A stretch of 49,540 bases of DNA, from assembly GCA_000993565.1 (NCBI GenBank), contig LBWK01000001.1, positions 148,869 through 198,408 on the forward strand, read 5' to 3'. This document shows, in pieces, positions 1 through 8,782 of the stretch (position 1 is the first letter of the stretch; every line of letters begins with the position of its first letter). The position numbers and the translations under genes were made by a program. Origin of the DNA: a candidate division WS6 bacterium GW2011_GWF2_39_15. Its GTDB lineage: Bacteria > Patescibacteriota > Dojkabacteria > SC72. The notes beneath the pieces were generated by a model, which was given only the letters and a program-made list of their open reading frames with translations, ran no database searches and was not told the DNA's origin.

Positions 1-518
1 CTATCGTGTAAACCTTTCATTACTGTAGTGCGGAATTCAAACTCGGTTCCGCTATTTTTAATCATCTCAATGGATTCTTTTATATGCATTGCCTTCATTC
101 CGCCATTCAAACCCTGCTGATACAACTCTTCGGCATACTTAATATCCATAGCCCAGTAATCAACTAGTCCTTCTTCAATGATCTGAGCCACTTTTTCGGG
201 GAAAGTTCCATTAGTATCAAGCTTAATTTGTAGATTAGGAAGAACCTTTTTCACTTTCCTTATGAAAGCTATTAAATCTTTATGAACAGTCGGCTCTCCT
301 CCTGTAATGACCAGGCCGTCCAGAACATTTCTCCTAGTCTGAAGAAAGGAAATCACGTCATTTTCCGACAGAAGCAGATCCTCCTTTACTCCTTGTGTAA
401 CCAGCTCCGGGTTATGACAATAAGGGCACCTTAGGTTACAACCGTAAGTAAAGACCACCGCCGCCACTCTGCCTGGGAAATCTAGAAGCGTTAGCTTTTC
501 TAAATGTTGAATTAGCAC
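1..518 (-). CDS. nrdG: Anaerobic RNR activating protein, radical SAM (3' end outside window)
   Basis: Radical SAM activase that uses S-adenosylmethionine and a 4Fe-4S cluster to place a glycyl radical on the class III ribonucleotide reductase. The N-terminus reads VLIQHLEKLTLLDFPGR, followed by the cluster motif CNLRCPYC with cysteines at about residues 27, 31 and 34 (CX3CX2C), and a GGEPT stretch typical of the SAM-binding region. About 172 codons are visible; the C-terminus runs off the left edge. The start is GTG at 518, forced by an in-frame TAA four codons upstream. It overlaps the stop of the small glycyl-radical frame (512-655) by 7 nt, so translation is probably coupled. The sequence resembles the NrdG2/PflA-like type (COG1180) more than E. 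coli NrdG; the neighbouring nrdD supports the RNR role. Confidence 0.9.
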   Translation of the reverse strand, partial: MLIQHLEKLTLLDFPGRVAAVVFTYGCNLRCPYCHNPELVTQGVKEDLLLSENDVISFLQTRRNVLDGLVITGGEPTVHKDLIAFIRKVKKVLPNLQIKLDTNGTFPEKVAQIIEEGLVDYWAMDIKYAEELYQQGLNGGMKAMHIKESIEMIKNSGTEFEFRTTVMKGLHD

Positions 519-655
519 TTTTTGCCGTTAACAACATAAACTTTTCTATCTACAAACTCTGCCTGCTTCCCTTTATTCCATTGCTGTACGGGTCTTATGT
601 ACCCCACGACTCTGGAATATACTTCACACTTCTGCCTTCTAACTACCTTTGTCAT
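512..655 (-). CDS. Free-standing glycyl-radical segment of class III RNR (47 aa)
   Basis: A 47-residue frame absent from ordinary gene calls because of its size. It begins MTKVVRRQKCEVYSRVVGYI and continues with a RPVQQWNKGKQ stretch. In full-length NrdD proteins of the Thermotoga/archaeal type this segment directly follows the zinc knuckle and carries the radical glycine in the RVVGY loop (Gly18 here). The large NrdD frame ends before this segment, so the two polypeptides together make one complete enzyme. The ATG at 655 lies 5 nt after the nrdD stop, and its own stop overlaps the nrdG GTG, so all three genes form one operon. It is in a different frame from nrdD. I read it as a real split gene rather than an error, because both halves end and start cleanly; a sequencing indel remains possible. 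Confidence 0.8.
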   Translation of the reverse strand: MTKVVRRQKCEVYSRVVGYIRPVQQWNKGKQAEFVDRKVYVVNGKKC

Positions 656-660
656 ATTTA

Positions 661-2709
661 TTAAATACTTAAATTTAAATCAACATATCCAATCTCGATA
701 TCACATTTAGGACAATACTCATGTTCGCCTTCAAGGTATCCATGCTTAGGACATATGCTAAAGGTAGGAGTGATTGAAAAGTATGGGAGCTTGTAATTCT
801 CAGCAACCTTCTTTACAAAACTCTTAGTGGCTTCAGGATTAGGCATTCTCTCTCCCAGGAAAAGATGTACTACTGTTCCCCCTGTATATTTAGTTTGAAA
901 TTCATCCTGAAGGTCCAGAGCTTCAAATGCGTCATTAGTAAATCCGACAGGAAGGTGAGAGGAGTTTGTGTAGTACGGATCTCCTGCCTTAGTTCCCTCA
1001 AAGTCTGAACAGGTAATTATATCGGGATATAGTTTTTTATCAGCTTTAGCAAACCTATATGCAGCACTCTCTGCGGGTGTGGCTTCAAGATTAAACAGCT
1101 CATTAGTCTCATTCTGATAATCTGCAAGTTTCTCTCTCATAAAGTCCATGATCTCCAATCCGAATTTTCGACCCTTTTTTGTGGTTATATCCTTCCCGAG
1201 GAAATTAATTAAGGCCTCATTCATACCATTAATTCCAATTGTATTAAAATGGTTTCTCCAGTACTCATTAAATCTTGCTTTGATGTCTTCCATATAGAAT
1301 TTCGCATAGGGGTAAAGACCCTTCTCTGTATAATCTTCAAGCGTTTTTCTCTTAATCTCCAAACTCTCCTTGGCAATATCCATCTGTAATGCTAATCTCT
1401 CAAAAAACTCATCTTTGGTCTTTGAAAGGTACCCAATTCTAGGAAGATTAATGGTTACAACGCCTATACTTCCTGTAAGAGGGTTTGATCCAAATAGGCC
1501 ACCGCCTCTTTTTTTCAGTTCCCTATTATCTATTCTCAACCGACAGCACATTGATCTGGCATCATCAGGATTCATATCGGAGCTAATAAAATTGGAGAAG
1601 TACGGTATACCGTACTTAGCTGTCATTTCCCACACAGGTTTTAACCTCTCATTATCCCAGTCAAAATCCTTAGTTATATTGTATGTAGGAATAGGGAAGG
1701 AGAACACACGCCCGATACCATCACCCTCCATCATTAGCTCGGCAAAGGCTCTATTAAACATATCCATCTCTTTCTGGAACTCTTTGTATTTCTTATCCAT
1801 ATACTTTCCACCTATGATAACAGCCTCTTCGGCTAACTGACCGCTAGGGACCACATCCATCGTTATATTAGTAAATGGTGTCTGAAAACCAACTCTTGTA
1901 GGGACATTCATGTTAAATAGGAATTCCTGAATCCCCTGCTTTACTTGGTCATACGAGAGTTTGTCATAGTGGATGAAAGGGGCGAGATATGTATCAAAGC
2001 TTGAAAATGCTTGTGCACCTGCGGATTCACCCTGAAGAGTGTAAAAGAAGTTCACGACCTGTCCTAATGCCGCTTCAAAATGCTTAGGTGGCTTTGATGA
2101 TATCTTACCAGGTACTCCTGTAAACCCCTTAAGTAAGAGATCCTGCAGGCTCCAACCACAACAATAAACGGTTAACATTCCAAGATCATGTATATGAATA
2201 TCAGCATTGATGTGTGCATTCCTAACTCGATCAGGATATATCGTATGTAGCCAGTAATTAGATTGTACTGAGGTTGCAATGTGATTATTTAATCCCTGCC
2301 ATGAAAAAGCCATATTACCATTCTCCTTAACTCTCCAGTCAAGCTGGTCCACATAACCATTTACCAAATCCTGAGCATCTATCAAAGACTTGATATTTTT
2401 AAGCCGATTACTCACATCAGAATGCAGTTCATATGCAACAGAGGTTTTCCCGTGACCTTCTTCCAAGAGAGTCTCTCTAACAATTTCTCTGATTTTTGAG
2501 GTTTCTATCTCATGATCACTGCTTAGTTTTTTTTGAACTTTTGCATCTACAATATCTGCTATTTCCTGAGCTCGTTTCATATCCTCACCTCCGACAAAGT
2601 CGGCAGCTTTAAAGATAGACTTAGCAATACGACTTAGATTATAGGGTTCTTTTTCGCCTGATCTTTTAATGACGGAAATAGAGGTCACAGAGACAGTTTT
2701 GGTGCTCAT
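661..2709 (-). CDS. nrdD: Anaerobic ribonucleoside-triphosphate reductase, large part lacking the glycyl-radical tail
   Basis: Reduces ribonucleoside triphosphates to deoxy forms under anoxic conditions. Residues about 8-100 form an ATP-cone regulatory domain (SVIKRSGEKEPYNLSRI). The catalytic barrel follows: IHIHDLGMLTVYCC near residue 183 and MCCRLRID near residue 388 match the two cysteine-bearing strands of the family. The C-terminus holds a zinc knuckle with Cys653, His656, Cys666 and Cys669; the second ligand is His where Cys is usual. After CPKC the protein ends within 13 residues and contains no RVxGY glycine loop. That loop is encoded by the next frame (512-655). At 682 residues plus 47, the pair matches the usual length of about 700. 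Active only with the small segment and NrdG, if the split is genuine. Confidence 0.93.
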   Translation of the reverse strand: MSTKTVSVTSISVIKRSGEKEPYNLSRIAKSIFKAADFVGGEDMKRAQEIADIVDAKVQKKLSSDHEIETSKIREIVRETLLEEGHGKTSVAYELHSDVSNRLKNIKSLIDAQDLVNGYVDQLDWRVKENGNMAFSWQGLNNHIATSVQSNYWLHTIYPDRVRNAHINADIHIHDLGMLTVYCCGWSLQDLLLKGFTGVPGKISSKPPKHFEAALGQVVNFFYTLQGESAGAQAFSSFDTYLAPFIHYDKLSYDQVKQGIQEFLFNMNVPTRVGFQTPFTNITMDVVPSGQLAEEAVIIGGKYMDKKYKEFQKEMDMFNRAFAELMMEGDGIGRVFSFPIPTYNITKDFDWDNERLKPVWEMTAKYGIPYFSNFISSDMNPDDARSMCCRLRIDNRELKKRGGGLFGSNPLTGSIGVVTINLPRIGYLSKTKDEFFERLALQMDIAKESLEIKRKTLEDYTEKGLYPYAKFYMEDIKARFNEYWRNHFNTIGINGMNEALINFLGKDITTKKGRKFGLEIMDFMREKLADYQNETNELFNLEATPAESAAYRFAKADKKLYPDIITCSDFEGTKAGDPYYTNSSHLPVGFTNDAFEALDLQDEFQTKYTGGTVVHLFLGERMPNPEATKSFVKKVAENYKLPYFSITPTFSICPKHGYLEGEHEYCPKCDIEIGYVDLNLSI

Positions 2710-2756
2710 AATATAGACAGTTTGTTTAAATACCTTGATGACAAGACCTGAGCGTA

Positions 2757-2784
2757 AAAAACGCCAGAAATTAGAAATCTCTGG
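2757..2784 (-). terminator. Likely intrinsic terminator upstream of nrdD
   Basis: On the minus strand a hairpin with arms CCAGA and TCTGG (plus two further A-T pairs around one mismatch) is followed after CG by six T residues. It would end transcripts coming from the DUF1761 gene about 150 nt upstream and insulate nrdD. Outer bases AACG and CGTT at 2760-2763 and 2794-2797 can also pair, so an RNA leader for nrdD is an alternative. Confidence 0.45.
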
Positions 2785-2876
2785 TTCAAACAGCGTTATC
2801 AGCCAATCATCAATACATCCTAATTTTCTATTTACCGACTGTCAATGGCCTATAACCCCCTATGAGCCTGTTATAT

Positions 2877-2893
2877 TTATAGCAGTGCTATAA
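2877..2893. promoter_or_regulatory. 17-bp palindrome, possible operator
   Basis: The perfect inverted repeat TTATAGCAGTGCTATAA lies between the end of the DUF1761 gene and nrdD. It does not match the NrdR box I know (ACAnnATATnGT type). It may be a repressor site or a hairpin in the transcript. Function not established. Confidence 0.25.
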
Positions 2894-2934
2894 GTGGTTC
2901 CGACCCTCAAGACTACAGGATAATAGATATTGGC

Positions 2935-3330
2935 TCAACCCATCAATATGATTACAATTGTGGCAAGCAATACATTAACCACCTGATAACCCGCATCTAT
3001 AAAATATAATTTGAGTGTCTTTTGTCCGAAAATATAATTAGAGGCAAATGAAGTAGCAATATATCCTAAGCCTATTAACAAACCGATAACAAGCCCGTCC
3101 ATAACTTCCGTGACCGCAAGCCGGCTGATCAGGAGAGAGGTAATAGCAGCCATAAATAAGGCCGCTATAAAAGTAAGCAGATAACCTGTGCCAGGACCGC
3201 CTTTCACATCGTCCTCAGACAAATGGCTCTCTTTCATCCATATCTTTGAAAATAATGGTCCATACCATAAAAATCCTAATAGCATACTACCAACACCTGA
3301 AAGCAACACAGCTAAGAGATTGAATTCCAT
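2935..3330 (-). CDS. DUF1761 family membrane protein
   Basis: A 131-residue protein with four predicted membrane helices (about residues 4-24, 49-70, 78-98 and 108-130). The family signature GFLWYGPLFSKIWM appears at residues 19-32, followed by an acidic loop (SEDDVKGG). DUF1761 proteins are small integral membrane proteins of unknown activity found in many bacteria. It lies 24 nt downstream of the yggT-like gene on the same strand, so the two may be co-transcribed. Function cannot be inferred beyond membrane location. Confidence 0.8.
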   Translation of the reverse strand: MEFNLLAVLLSGVGSMLLGFLWYGPLFSKIWMKESHLSEDDVKGGPGTGYLLTFIAALFMAAITSLLISRLAVTEVMDGLVIGLLIGLGYIATSFASNYIFGQKTLKLYFIDAGYQVVNVLLATIVIILMG

Positions 3331-3354
3331 ATTAAGCTTAAATGAATTTAAATA

Positions 3355-3681
3355 TTATTTCTTCTTCGTATATACTGATACACTATTATAGATAAATGTG
3401 ACAAACTCCACCAATAGCCATGAGAAAAGGGCATAGAAAACTACTGCTATAAGAGTGGAAAACTCAAAGACGTAACTATTTTCTATTACATAAGGAGAAA
3501 ATATCCCTTCAAAAGGAGTCAGAAGGGGAGATGTTGAGTTATAAATAAACCGTGTAAAATCTGCAGAAGGATTTGCACCAAGTAATCGGAATAGAAACCG
3601 AAGCATGAGCCCCATCATTGCAAGGCTAAACACAAAATTGATTAAGCCTGTCAAAAGATAAGTCATTCTTGATCTATCCAT
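3355..3681 (-). CDS. YggT family membrane protein
   Basis: A 108-residue protein with two long hydrophobic segments (about residues 8-32 and 72-98) around the family core LRFLFRLLGANPSADFTRFI and SPLLTPFEGIF. YggT proteins are small inner-membrane proteins often found near cell-division or export genes; their biochemical role is poorly defined. The start is the ATG at 3681, and the C-terminus ends in a Lys run (YTKKK). It sits between the double deacetylase gene and the DUF1761 gene on the same strand. Confidence 0.85.
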   Translation of the reverse strand: MDRSRMTYLLTGLINFVFSLAMMGLMLRFLFRLLGANPSADFTRFIYNSTSPLLTPFEGIFSPYVIENSYVFEFSTLIAVVFYALFSWLLVEFVTFIYNSVSVYTKKK

Positions 3682-3766
3682 ATTCTTTGCTTAATAATTT
3701 ATATATTCTTATTATAGAATATGTGAATATAAATTAAAAGACTCAAAAAGAACCCTACTTAAAGCT

Positions 3767-6700
3767 TTATATCTGACTTTTCAGTTCAGTGAGTGCCTGT
3801 TCAATAGTTTTAACTGTAATTCCTGTCTGTTTTATATAGTTAACCTCTGAAGTTAGGTTGGCAGGTGTTGTTGAGAAAGCATCCCCACCTACGGCTATAT
3901 CGTGATAAACAAGTACTAACCACTCTTTCTGGGCTATTGCCTGATCAATCCAGGAATTAACAGTTGCCACAGGAGTATTAAGATTTACATTCTGAACCCT
4001 TATATTATATGGGTCAAAGCGGTCTTTTGAGTTAAATCCTGTATCAACAGATCTATGTGAGGTATAGAGGTTCTTAATTCTTGAAATCACCTCATCATTG
4101 TACTCACCGTACGGAGTTGCAAATGCCGTTACATTAAATCCTAGGATACCGTTTAATGTTGTTCGGGATTGGGAAAGCTCCGTGTCAACCGTTGAAAGCG
4201 GAAGGGAAGTAAGGTGAGGGTGGTTTATCGTATGTGAGCCTATTTCATGTCCGGCATTTTTCATCGCAAGTATCTGTGCGCCTGTCATTCGCCCTGCTGT
4301 TCCTATCGTTCCAGTTTGGATGTAGAAGGTCCCTTTCATACCGGCACTTTCCAGAATAGTTTTCGCCTGCTGGTACTGAGAAGCCAGGCCATCATCAAAG
4401 GTTAAGGTCACAATACCTCGGTTGAACGCAACAGGATTTGCAAGTTGCACTAGAGAGTAGTCATCTGTAATCAAGTAACCTGCGGAAGTGAGGCTAAGGT
4501 AGATAGTAATTGTGGCGGCGTTGGCAGGCATTTTCAAATAGTGGGTGTAACCTGTCCAACTGGTCGATTGAGGCAATGTGGTTAAGTACATATACTCATC
4601 TGTGCCGTTTGAGTATGTAATATAGGCATCAAGTTCTATATAGTCTGAAGCTTTATAGAAAGCTTTAAACTCATATTCTTTCCCGCCTGTAACAGTTACA
4701 GGATTAAAATGGAAGTTAGCACTGCCATTTGTAAAGCTTGTAGACTCAACCTTCACTGCCTTGTTTCCGGTATGTCCTCCTGTTATATATGTAAAGATGG
4801 CATTATTTGTTCCACCTTTTTCAGTTGACCACTTATCAGGCAAGTTAGAACTAGATCCTGAAACAGTTTCAACAGAAGGATTCGCAATTAAATTAATTGA
4901 GCTAGGAGGTGGCGTCACTGTATTGTCAACATTAATAACAACAGGTGTTGAAGTACTCGTTTCTCCTAAACTATTAGTGACAACAGCAGTTAAGGAATGA
5001 TTGCCATTAACAACAGAAGTACTATTCCAATTAAGGAGGAATGGAGAGGCTGTTAGTGTTCCTCCAATATTATTACCATCAAGTTTATACTGCACACTTT
5101 GAATATTTGACCCAGTAACACTGGATGTAATTGACACATTTCCAGCCACTGTTTGGTTGCTTATTGGGGCAACAATGTTTACACCAAGTGCAGGCACGGG
5201 TGGCGGTGGGGGAGTAACGCCTGTGACTTCTTGAAGTGCCTGAGCAGTTGTGACTATTGGTACTCCATTATCATGCAGCTTTTTTAGTACCGCTTCCAAA
5301 TCCTGAGGGGTTGTCGTCCATGCGAGCCCACTCCCGTCATCAGGTTTAACATCGTGATAAACAATCATTAACCAAGTTTTGTCTGCAATTGCCTGATCAA
5401 TCCACTCCAGTACTGTAGAGATTGGTGTCGTAGAGACAACACTCTGGGCCCGAAGATTTAATCTGTTTGTTCCATTTTTTGTATTAAATCCTACATCCGT
5501 TGATCTATGAGAATCATAATATTTATCTATTAGGGATAAAACGGATTGGTTGTACAATCCGTACGGAGAAGCAAAGCTTGAAACGGGTACTCCCAAGTAA
5601 TTTTCAAGTGCTGTTTTGGAATTCTTTAATTCCTCTTCAGCTTGTGCCAACGATATTTGAGTAAGGTCAGGATGAGTCACGGTATGAGATCCCATTTCAA
5701 ATCCATAATCAGCCAGTTCAATATACTGCTGCTTTGTCATAAAACCCGGTAGTCCAAGATCCTGAGATGTAATATAAATTGTTCCTTCTGCATCATATTT
5801 TTTGAACAAAGGATATGCATAATCATAGAAACTGTCATACGAGTCATCAAATGTTAGGGTTGCCAGCGGCCTTGCAAGCGGTGCAGGGGCTGAAACAACT
5901 TCCAAGCTATAGTCATCAGATATAATATAACCGACATCTGATATTGCCAGATAAATAGATATTTTCTTGGCATTTGCAGGTGTTATGAACTCCACCTCAA
6001 ACTTGTTCCAAGCAGCAGATGGCACCTGAATACCTAAATATAAGTATTCAATAGAGCCATCCTGCATTGTAACAGCTGCATTCGCTTCGGTGATAACATT
6101 TGTCTGATAATAACTGCTGAATTTGTAATGAGTAGAACCTGTAACTGTAACAGGAGTGAAATACCAGTCGGAAGACCCTGAAGTATAGCTAGTCAATTGT
6201 ATCTTTAAACTTCGTCCACCTGTATGACCCGTTCTAAGATACGAGAAGGTTGCATTATGAGTTCCAAACTTCTCTTTATTCCAAGACAGGGGTAAATTCG
6301 CGTTTCTGGGTCTTACAGTCTCAAGCGAAGGATTGGGAATTAAATTTGAGGAGACGGGAGGAGGAGGAGTAACCGTATTCTGAATATTAATAGTCACAGG
6401 ATTCGATACAGTACTACCACCTGCAGTATTACTCAAAACCGCTGTTAGTGAATATGTTCCATCCGTCTTGCTTGCTGTATTAAAGCTCAAATTATAGGGT
6501 GCAATGGTAACTTCACTTCCGATATTTACCCCATTGATTTTGTATTGAACACCTCTGATATTACTGCCTGCGACATTTGAAGTAAGCTGGATTGTTCCAG
6601 ACACCGTTGCATTATTTGCCGGGGCTGTTATTGAAATAGATAACGGAACAGGTGTGACTGCCCCATTAGTCTCGGCAAGCATAAAATTATCAGTAGTCAG

Positions 6701-7231
6701 CGTACCATTCTTGTTTATTAAATGAAAAATTGTAACTTTGGATATATTTGCAGGGGTAGTAAAATCTACCGTAGCAAGCTTCCATACTGATGCTGATGCA
6801 ACGGCTGTTTTCAGCCACTTGTAGCCCACCGATCCCCCTGTGTATGTAAATTGAGCCATTATTTCGGTATTCACACTCGATTTATAATAATCTGAGTATG
6901 TGTACTTTGTATTAGGTTTAACAACAACAGGATTGAAATACCACTTTGCATCACCACTAGCATAATTAGATACATTTACACTGATGCTTTTCAAACCCTG
7001 TTGAGCACTATTTAGATAACTAAAGGTTGAAGTATTGCTTCCCCATGCATTATTTACCCAGCCTTCCGGTACATTGGGTAAACTACCCGATAGTGACTCC
7101 ACTGAAGCATTACTGATAAGATTTGGCCCTACAGCCTGTATTTTAGTCGCCGTGCTAAAATAAGCCAAAAACAGTGGGATCAAAGGCAACCATAACAAAT
7201 AAAAAACTATCCGAGAGAATCGGTTTTTCAT
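3767..7231 (-). CDS. Secreted double polysaccharide deacetylase with binding and Ig-like modules (1154 aa)
   Basis: Large extracellular enzyme expected to remove N-acetyl groups from peptidoglycan or another envelope glycan. A membrane or signal segment spans residues 8-28. Then follow a beta-rich binding module (about 35-195), an Ig-like domain (197-287), a second binding module (293-455), a first NodB domain (457-670), a second Ig-like domain (675-760), a third binding module (765-925) and a second NodB domain (935-1150). Both NodB domains keep the catalytic set: LTFDDSYD with SHTVTHPDL, and LTFDDGLA with SHTINHPHL. Proline runs (VTPPPP) link the modules. The binding-Ig-NodB block is an internal duplication, with the Ser in TFDDS as the main difference in the first copy. 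Two active deacetylase domains on one chain are uncommon. The divergent neighbour is a nucleotide-sugar dehydrogenase. Confidence 0.88.
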   Translation of the reverse strand: MKNRFSRIVFYLLWLPLIPLFLAYFSTATKIQAVGPNLISNASVESLSGSLPNVPEGWVNNAWGSNTSTFSYLNSAQQGLKSISVNVSNYASGDAKWYFNPVVVKPNTKYTYSDYYKSSVNTEIMAQFTYTGGSVGYKWLKTAVASASVWKLATVDFTTPANISKVTIFHLINKNGTLTTDNFMLAETNGAVTPVPLSISITAPANNATVSGTIQLTSNVAGSNIRGVQYKINGVNIGSEVTIAPYNLSFNTASKTDGTYSLTAVLSNTAGGSTVSNPVTINIQNTVTPPPPVSSNLIPNPSLETVRPRNANLPLSWNKEKFGTHNATFSYLRTGHTGGRSLKIQLTSYTSGSSDWYFTPVTVTGSTHYKFSSYYQTNVITEANAAVTMQDGSIEYLYLGIQVPSAAWNKFEVEFITPANAKKISIYLAISDVGYIISDDYSLEVVSAPAPLARPLATLTFDDSYDSFYDYAYPLFKKYDAEGTIYITSQDLGLPGFMTKQQYIELADYGFEMGSHTVTHPDLTQISLAQAEEELKNSKTALENYLGVPVSSFASPYGLYNQSVLSLIDKYYDSHRSTDVGFNTKNGTNRLNLRAQSVVSTTPISTVLEWIDQAIADKTWLMIVYHDVKPDDGSGLAWTTTPQDLEAVLKKLHDNGVPIVTTAQALQEVTGVTPPPPPVPALGVNIVAPISNQTVAGNVSITSSVTGSNIQSVQYKLDGNNIGGTLTASPFLLNWNSTSVVNGNHSLTAVVTNSLGETSTSTPVVINVDNTVTPPPSSINLIANPSVETVSGSSSNLPDKWSTEKGGTNNAIFTYITGGHTGNKAVKVESTSFTNGSANFHFNPVTVTGGKEYEFKAFYKASDYIELDAYITYSNGTDEYMYLTTLPQSTSWTGYTHYLKMPANAATITIYLSLTSAGYLITDDYSLVQLANPVAFNRGIVTLTFDDGLASQYQQAKTILESAGMKGTFYIQTGTIGTAGRMTGAQILAMKNAGHEIGSHTINHPHLTSLPLSTVDTELSQSRTTLNGILGFNVTAFATPYGEYNDEVISRIKNLYTSHRSVDTGFNSKDRFDPYNIRVQNVNLNTPVATVNSWIDQAIAQKEWLVLVYHDIAVGGDAFSTTPANLTSEVNYIKQTGITVKTIEQALTELKSQI

Positions 7232-7457
7232 AGTATATATACTTCTACTTACTTTAGACGTCCTATTATGTACACGAAAGGGGATATATGTAAATACCTA
7301 AATATGTATAATATTCACTATAAGCTATGGCCAAGCCAAAACCTGATAACATATTTAAAAGGTTTAATGCGAACTATAGGTATTACAACGATAATATTCT
7401 TTCCAAAATCTTTAAACTTTGTTAAGCTAAACGGAGTTTAATTATGAATCAAATTTT

Positions 7458-8732
7458 ATGAAAAAGACTAAAGTTGCTGTGATTGGCTTAGGATATGTAG
7501 GTTTTCCGCTCCTATGCTCAATTGGAATATCCAAGAAGTATGAGACAATTGGTTTCGATCTATCAGCTTCCAAAGTTGAACTGGCCAAAAAGCATATATC
7601 GCCTGTTCAGGATGAATTAGCAGAGAGCCTCATAAAAGATACTGTTTACGAGGTGAGTACGGATCCGGATATTTTAAAAGATACTGATATATTCATAATC
7701 TGTGTACCGACTCCTATAGATGAGATGTTTGTACCTGACTATACACCTGTTATAAAGGCTTCTGAAACAGTGGCAAAGTATATTAAAAAGGGAGGATATA
7801 TTGTCCTGGAGTCAACTGTAAATCCTGGAACATGTGAAGAGATAATGCAGCCTCTTCTTGAAGAGAAGACGGGAATGAAAGCAGGAAAAGATTTCGAACT
7901 GGCACACTGTCCTGAAAGGATTGATCCCGGTAATACCAAATGGAATGTCAAGAACCTTCCAAGAAATATCGGAGCCTTAACAAAAGAGGGCTGTGCATAT
8001 CTAGCAGACTTCTACAGAGAGGTATTGGATGGAGACATTAACGAGATGGAGTCTATTAAGGAAGCTGAAGCCACCAAAATCATTGAAAATGCTTTCAGGG
8101 ATATTAATATTGCCTATGTTAATGAGTTAGCAAAGTCCTTTGATGTTCTAGGTATAGACCTTATAAACGTAATTAAGGGAGCAAGCAGTAAATTCTCCTT
8201 TATGCCCCACTATCCGGGTCCGGGAGTAGGGGGACATTGTATTGCCGTTGACCCGTATTATTTAATTGAGAGAGCAAAGAAAGCCGGTTTTGACCATGTA
8301 TTCCTAAGAAAAGCCAGAGAGGTTAACAACAGTATGCCGTATTACACAGTAGAAAGATTAATTCACGGATTAAATGACGCCTCAAAGTCCATTAAAGGAT
8401 CACAGATTGCACTTTTAGGTCTTTCGTATAAGAAGAATATCTCAGATCTGCGTGAGAGCCCTTCTCTAAAGATAAAATCTATTCTTGAAAAAGAATATGG
8501 TGCCAAACTCAGAATTTACGATCCGTATAATTTGGAACTTTCAACACACAAAACTCTGGAAGAGGTTCTTAAAGGTGCAGATGCAGTAATAATAGCAACT
8601 GATCACAGTGAGTTCGTACAGCATCCGACAGCAGAGTGGGCCAAAATCCCAGTTATAGTGGACGGAAGAAACTGTTTGGATAAGATTGAACTGCTGGACA
8701 GAGGCGTTATTTACAAAGGAATAGGAAGGTAA
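7458..8732 (+). CDS. Nucleotide-sugar dehydrogenase (UDP-HexNAc or UDP-glucose 6-dehydrogenase type)
   Basis: NAD-dependent four-electron oxidation of the C6 hydroxyl of a UDP-sugar to a uronic acid. The N-terminal Rossmann motif is VAVIGLGYVGFPLL; a CVPTPID stretch, a STVNPGTCE stretch and the catalytic loop GVGGHCIAVDPYYL with Cys261 follow, then the C-terminal UDP-binding domain. At 424 residues it has normal length. The wording around the catalytic cysteine is closer to the WecC/WbpA/Cap5O group, which oxidises UDP-N-acetylhexosamines, than to UDP-glucose dehydrogenase; substrate is therefore an inference. The ATG at 7458 is used because the upstream ATG at 7444 hits a stop after five codons. 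It is followed at 50 nt by a deacetylase, so both may modify the same envelope polymer. Confidence 0.88.
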   Translation: MKKTKVAVIGLGYVGFPLLCSIGISKKYETIGFDLSASKVELAKKHISPVQDELAESLIKDTVYEVSTDPDILKDTDIFIICVPTPIDEMFVPDYTPVIKASETVAKYIKKGGYIVLESTVNPGTCEEIMQPLLEEKTGMKAGKDFELAHCPERIDPGNTKWNVKNLPRNIGALTKEGCAYLADFYREVLDGDINEMESIKEAEATKIIENAFRDINIAYVNELAKSFDVLGIDLINVIKGASSKFSFMPHYPGPGVGGHCIAVDPYYLIERAKKAGFDHVFLRKAREVNNSMPYYTVERLIHGLNDASKSIKGSQIALLGLSYKKNISDLRESPSLKIKSILEKEYGAKLRIYDPYNLELSTHKTLEEVLKGADAVIIATDHSEFVQHPTAEWAKIPVIVDGRNCLDKIELLDRGVIYKGIGR

Positions 8733-8782
8733 AACTATTTGCTGTTAACAGCCACTGCAAAAAGAGGTATATTGAATACGAA

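Noticed and set aside
1370-1840. Long open frame on the strand opposite nrdD, and similar opposite-strand frames elsewhere
   Set aside because: Shadow of the strong nrdD coding frame; no family features, start context or domain pattern.
7307-7312. TATAAT box as promoter of the sugar dehydrogenase
   Set aside because: It is about 145 nt from the start with no -35 element in place; AT-rich gaps produce such boxes often.
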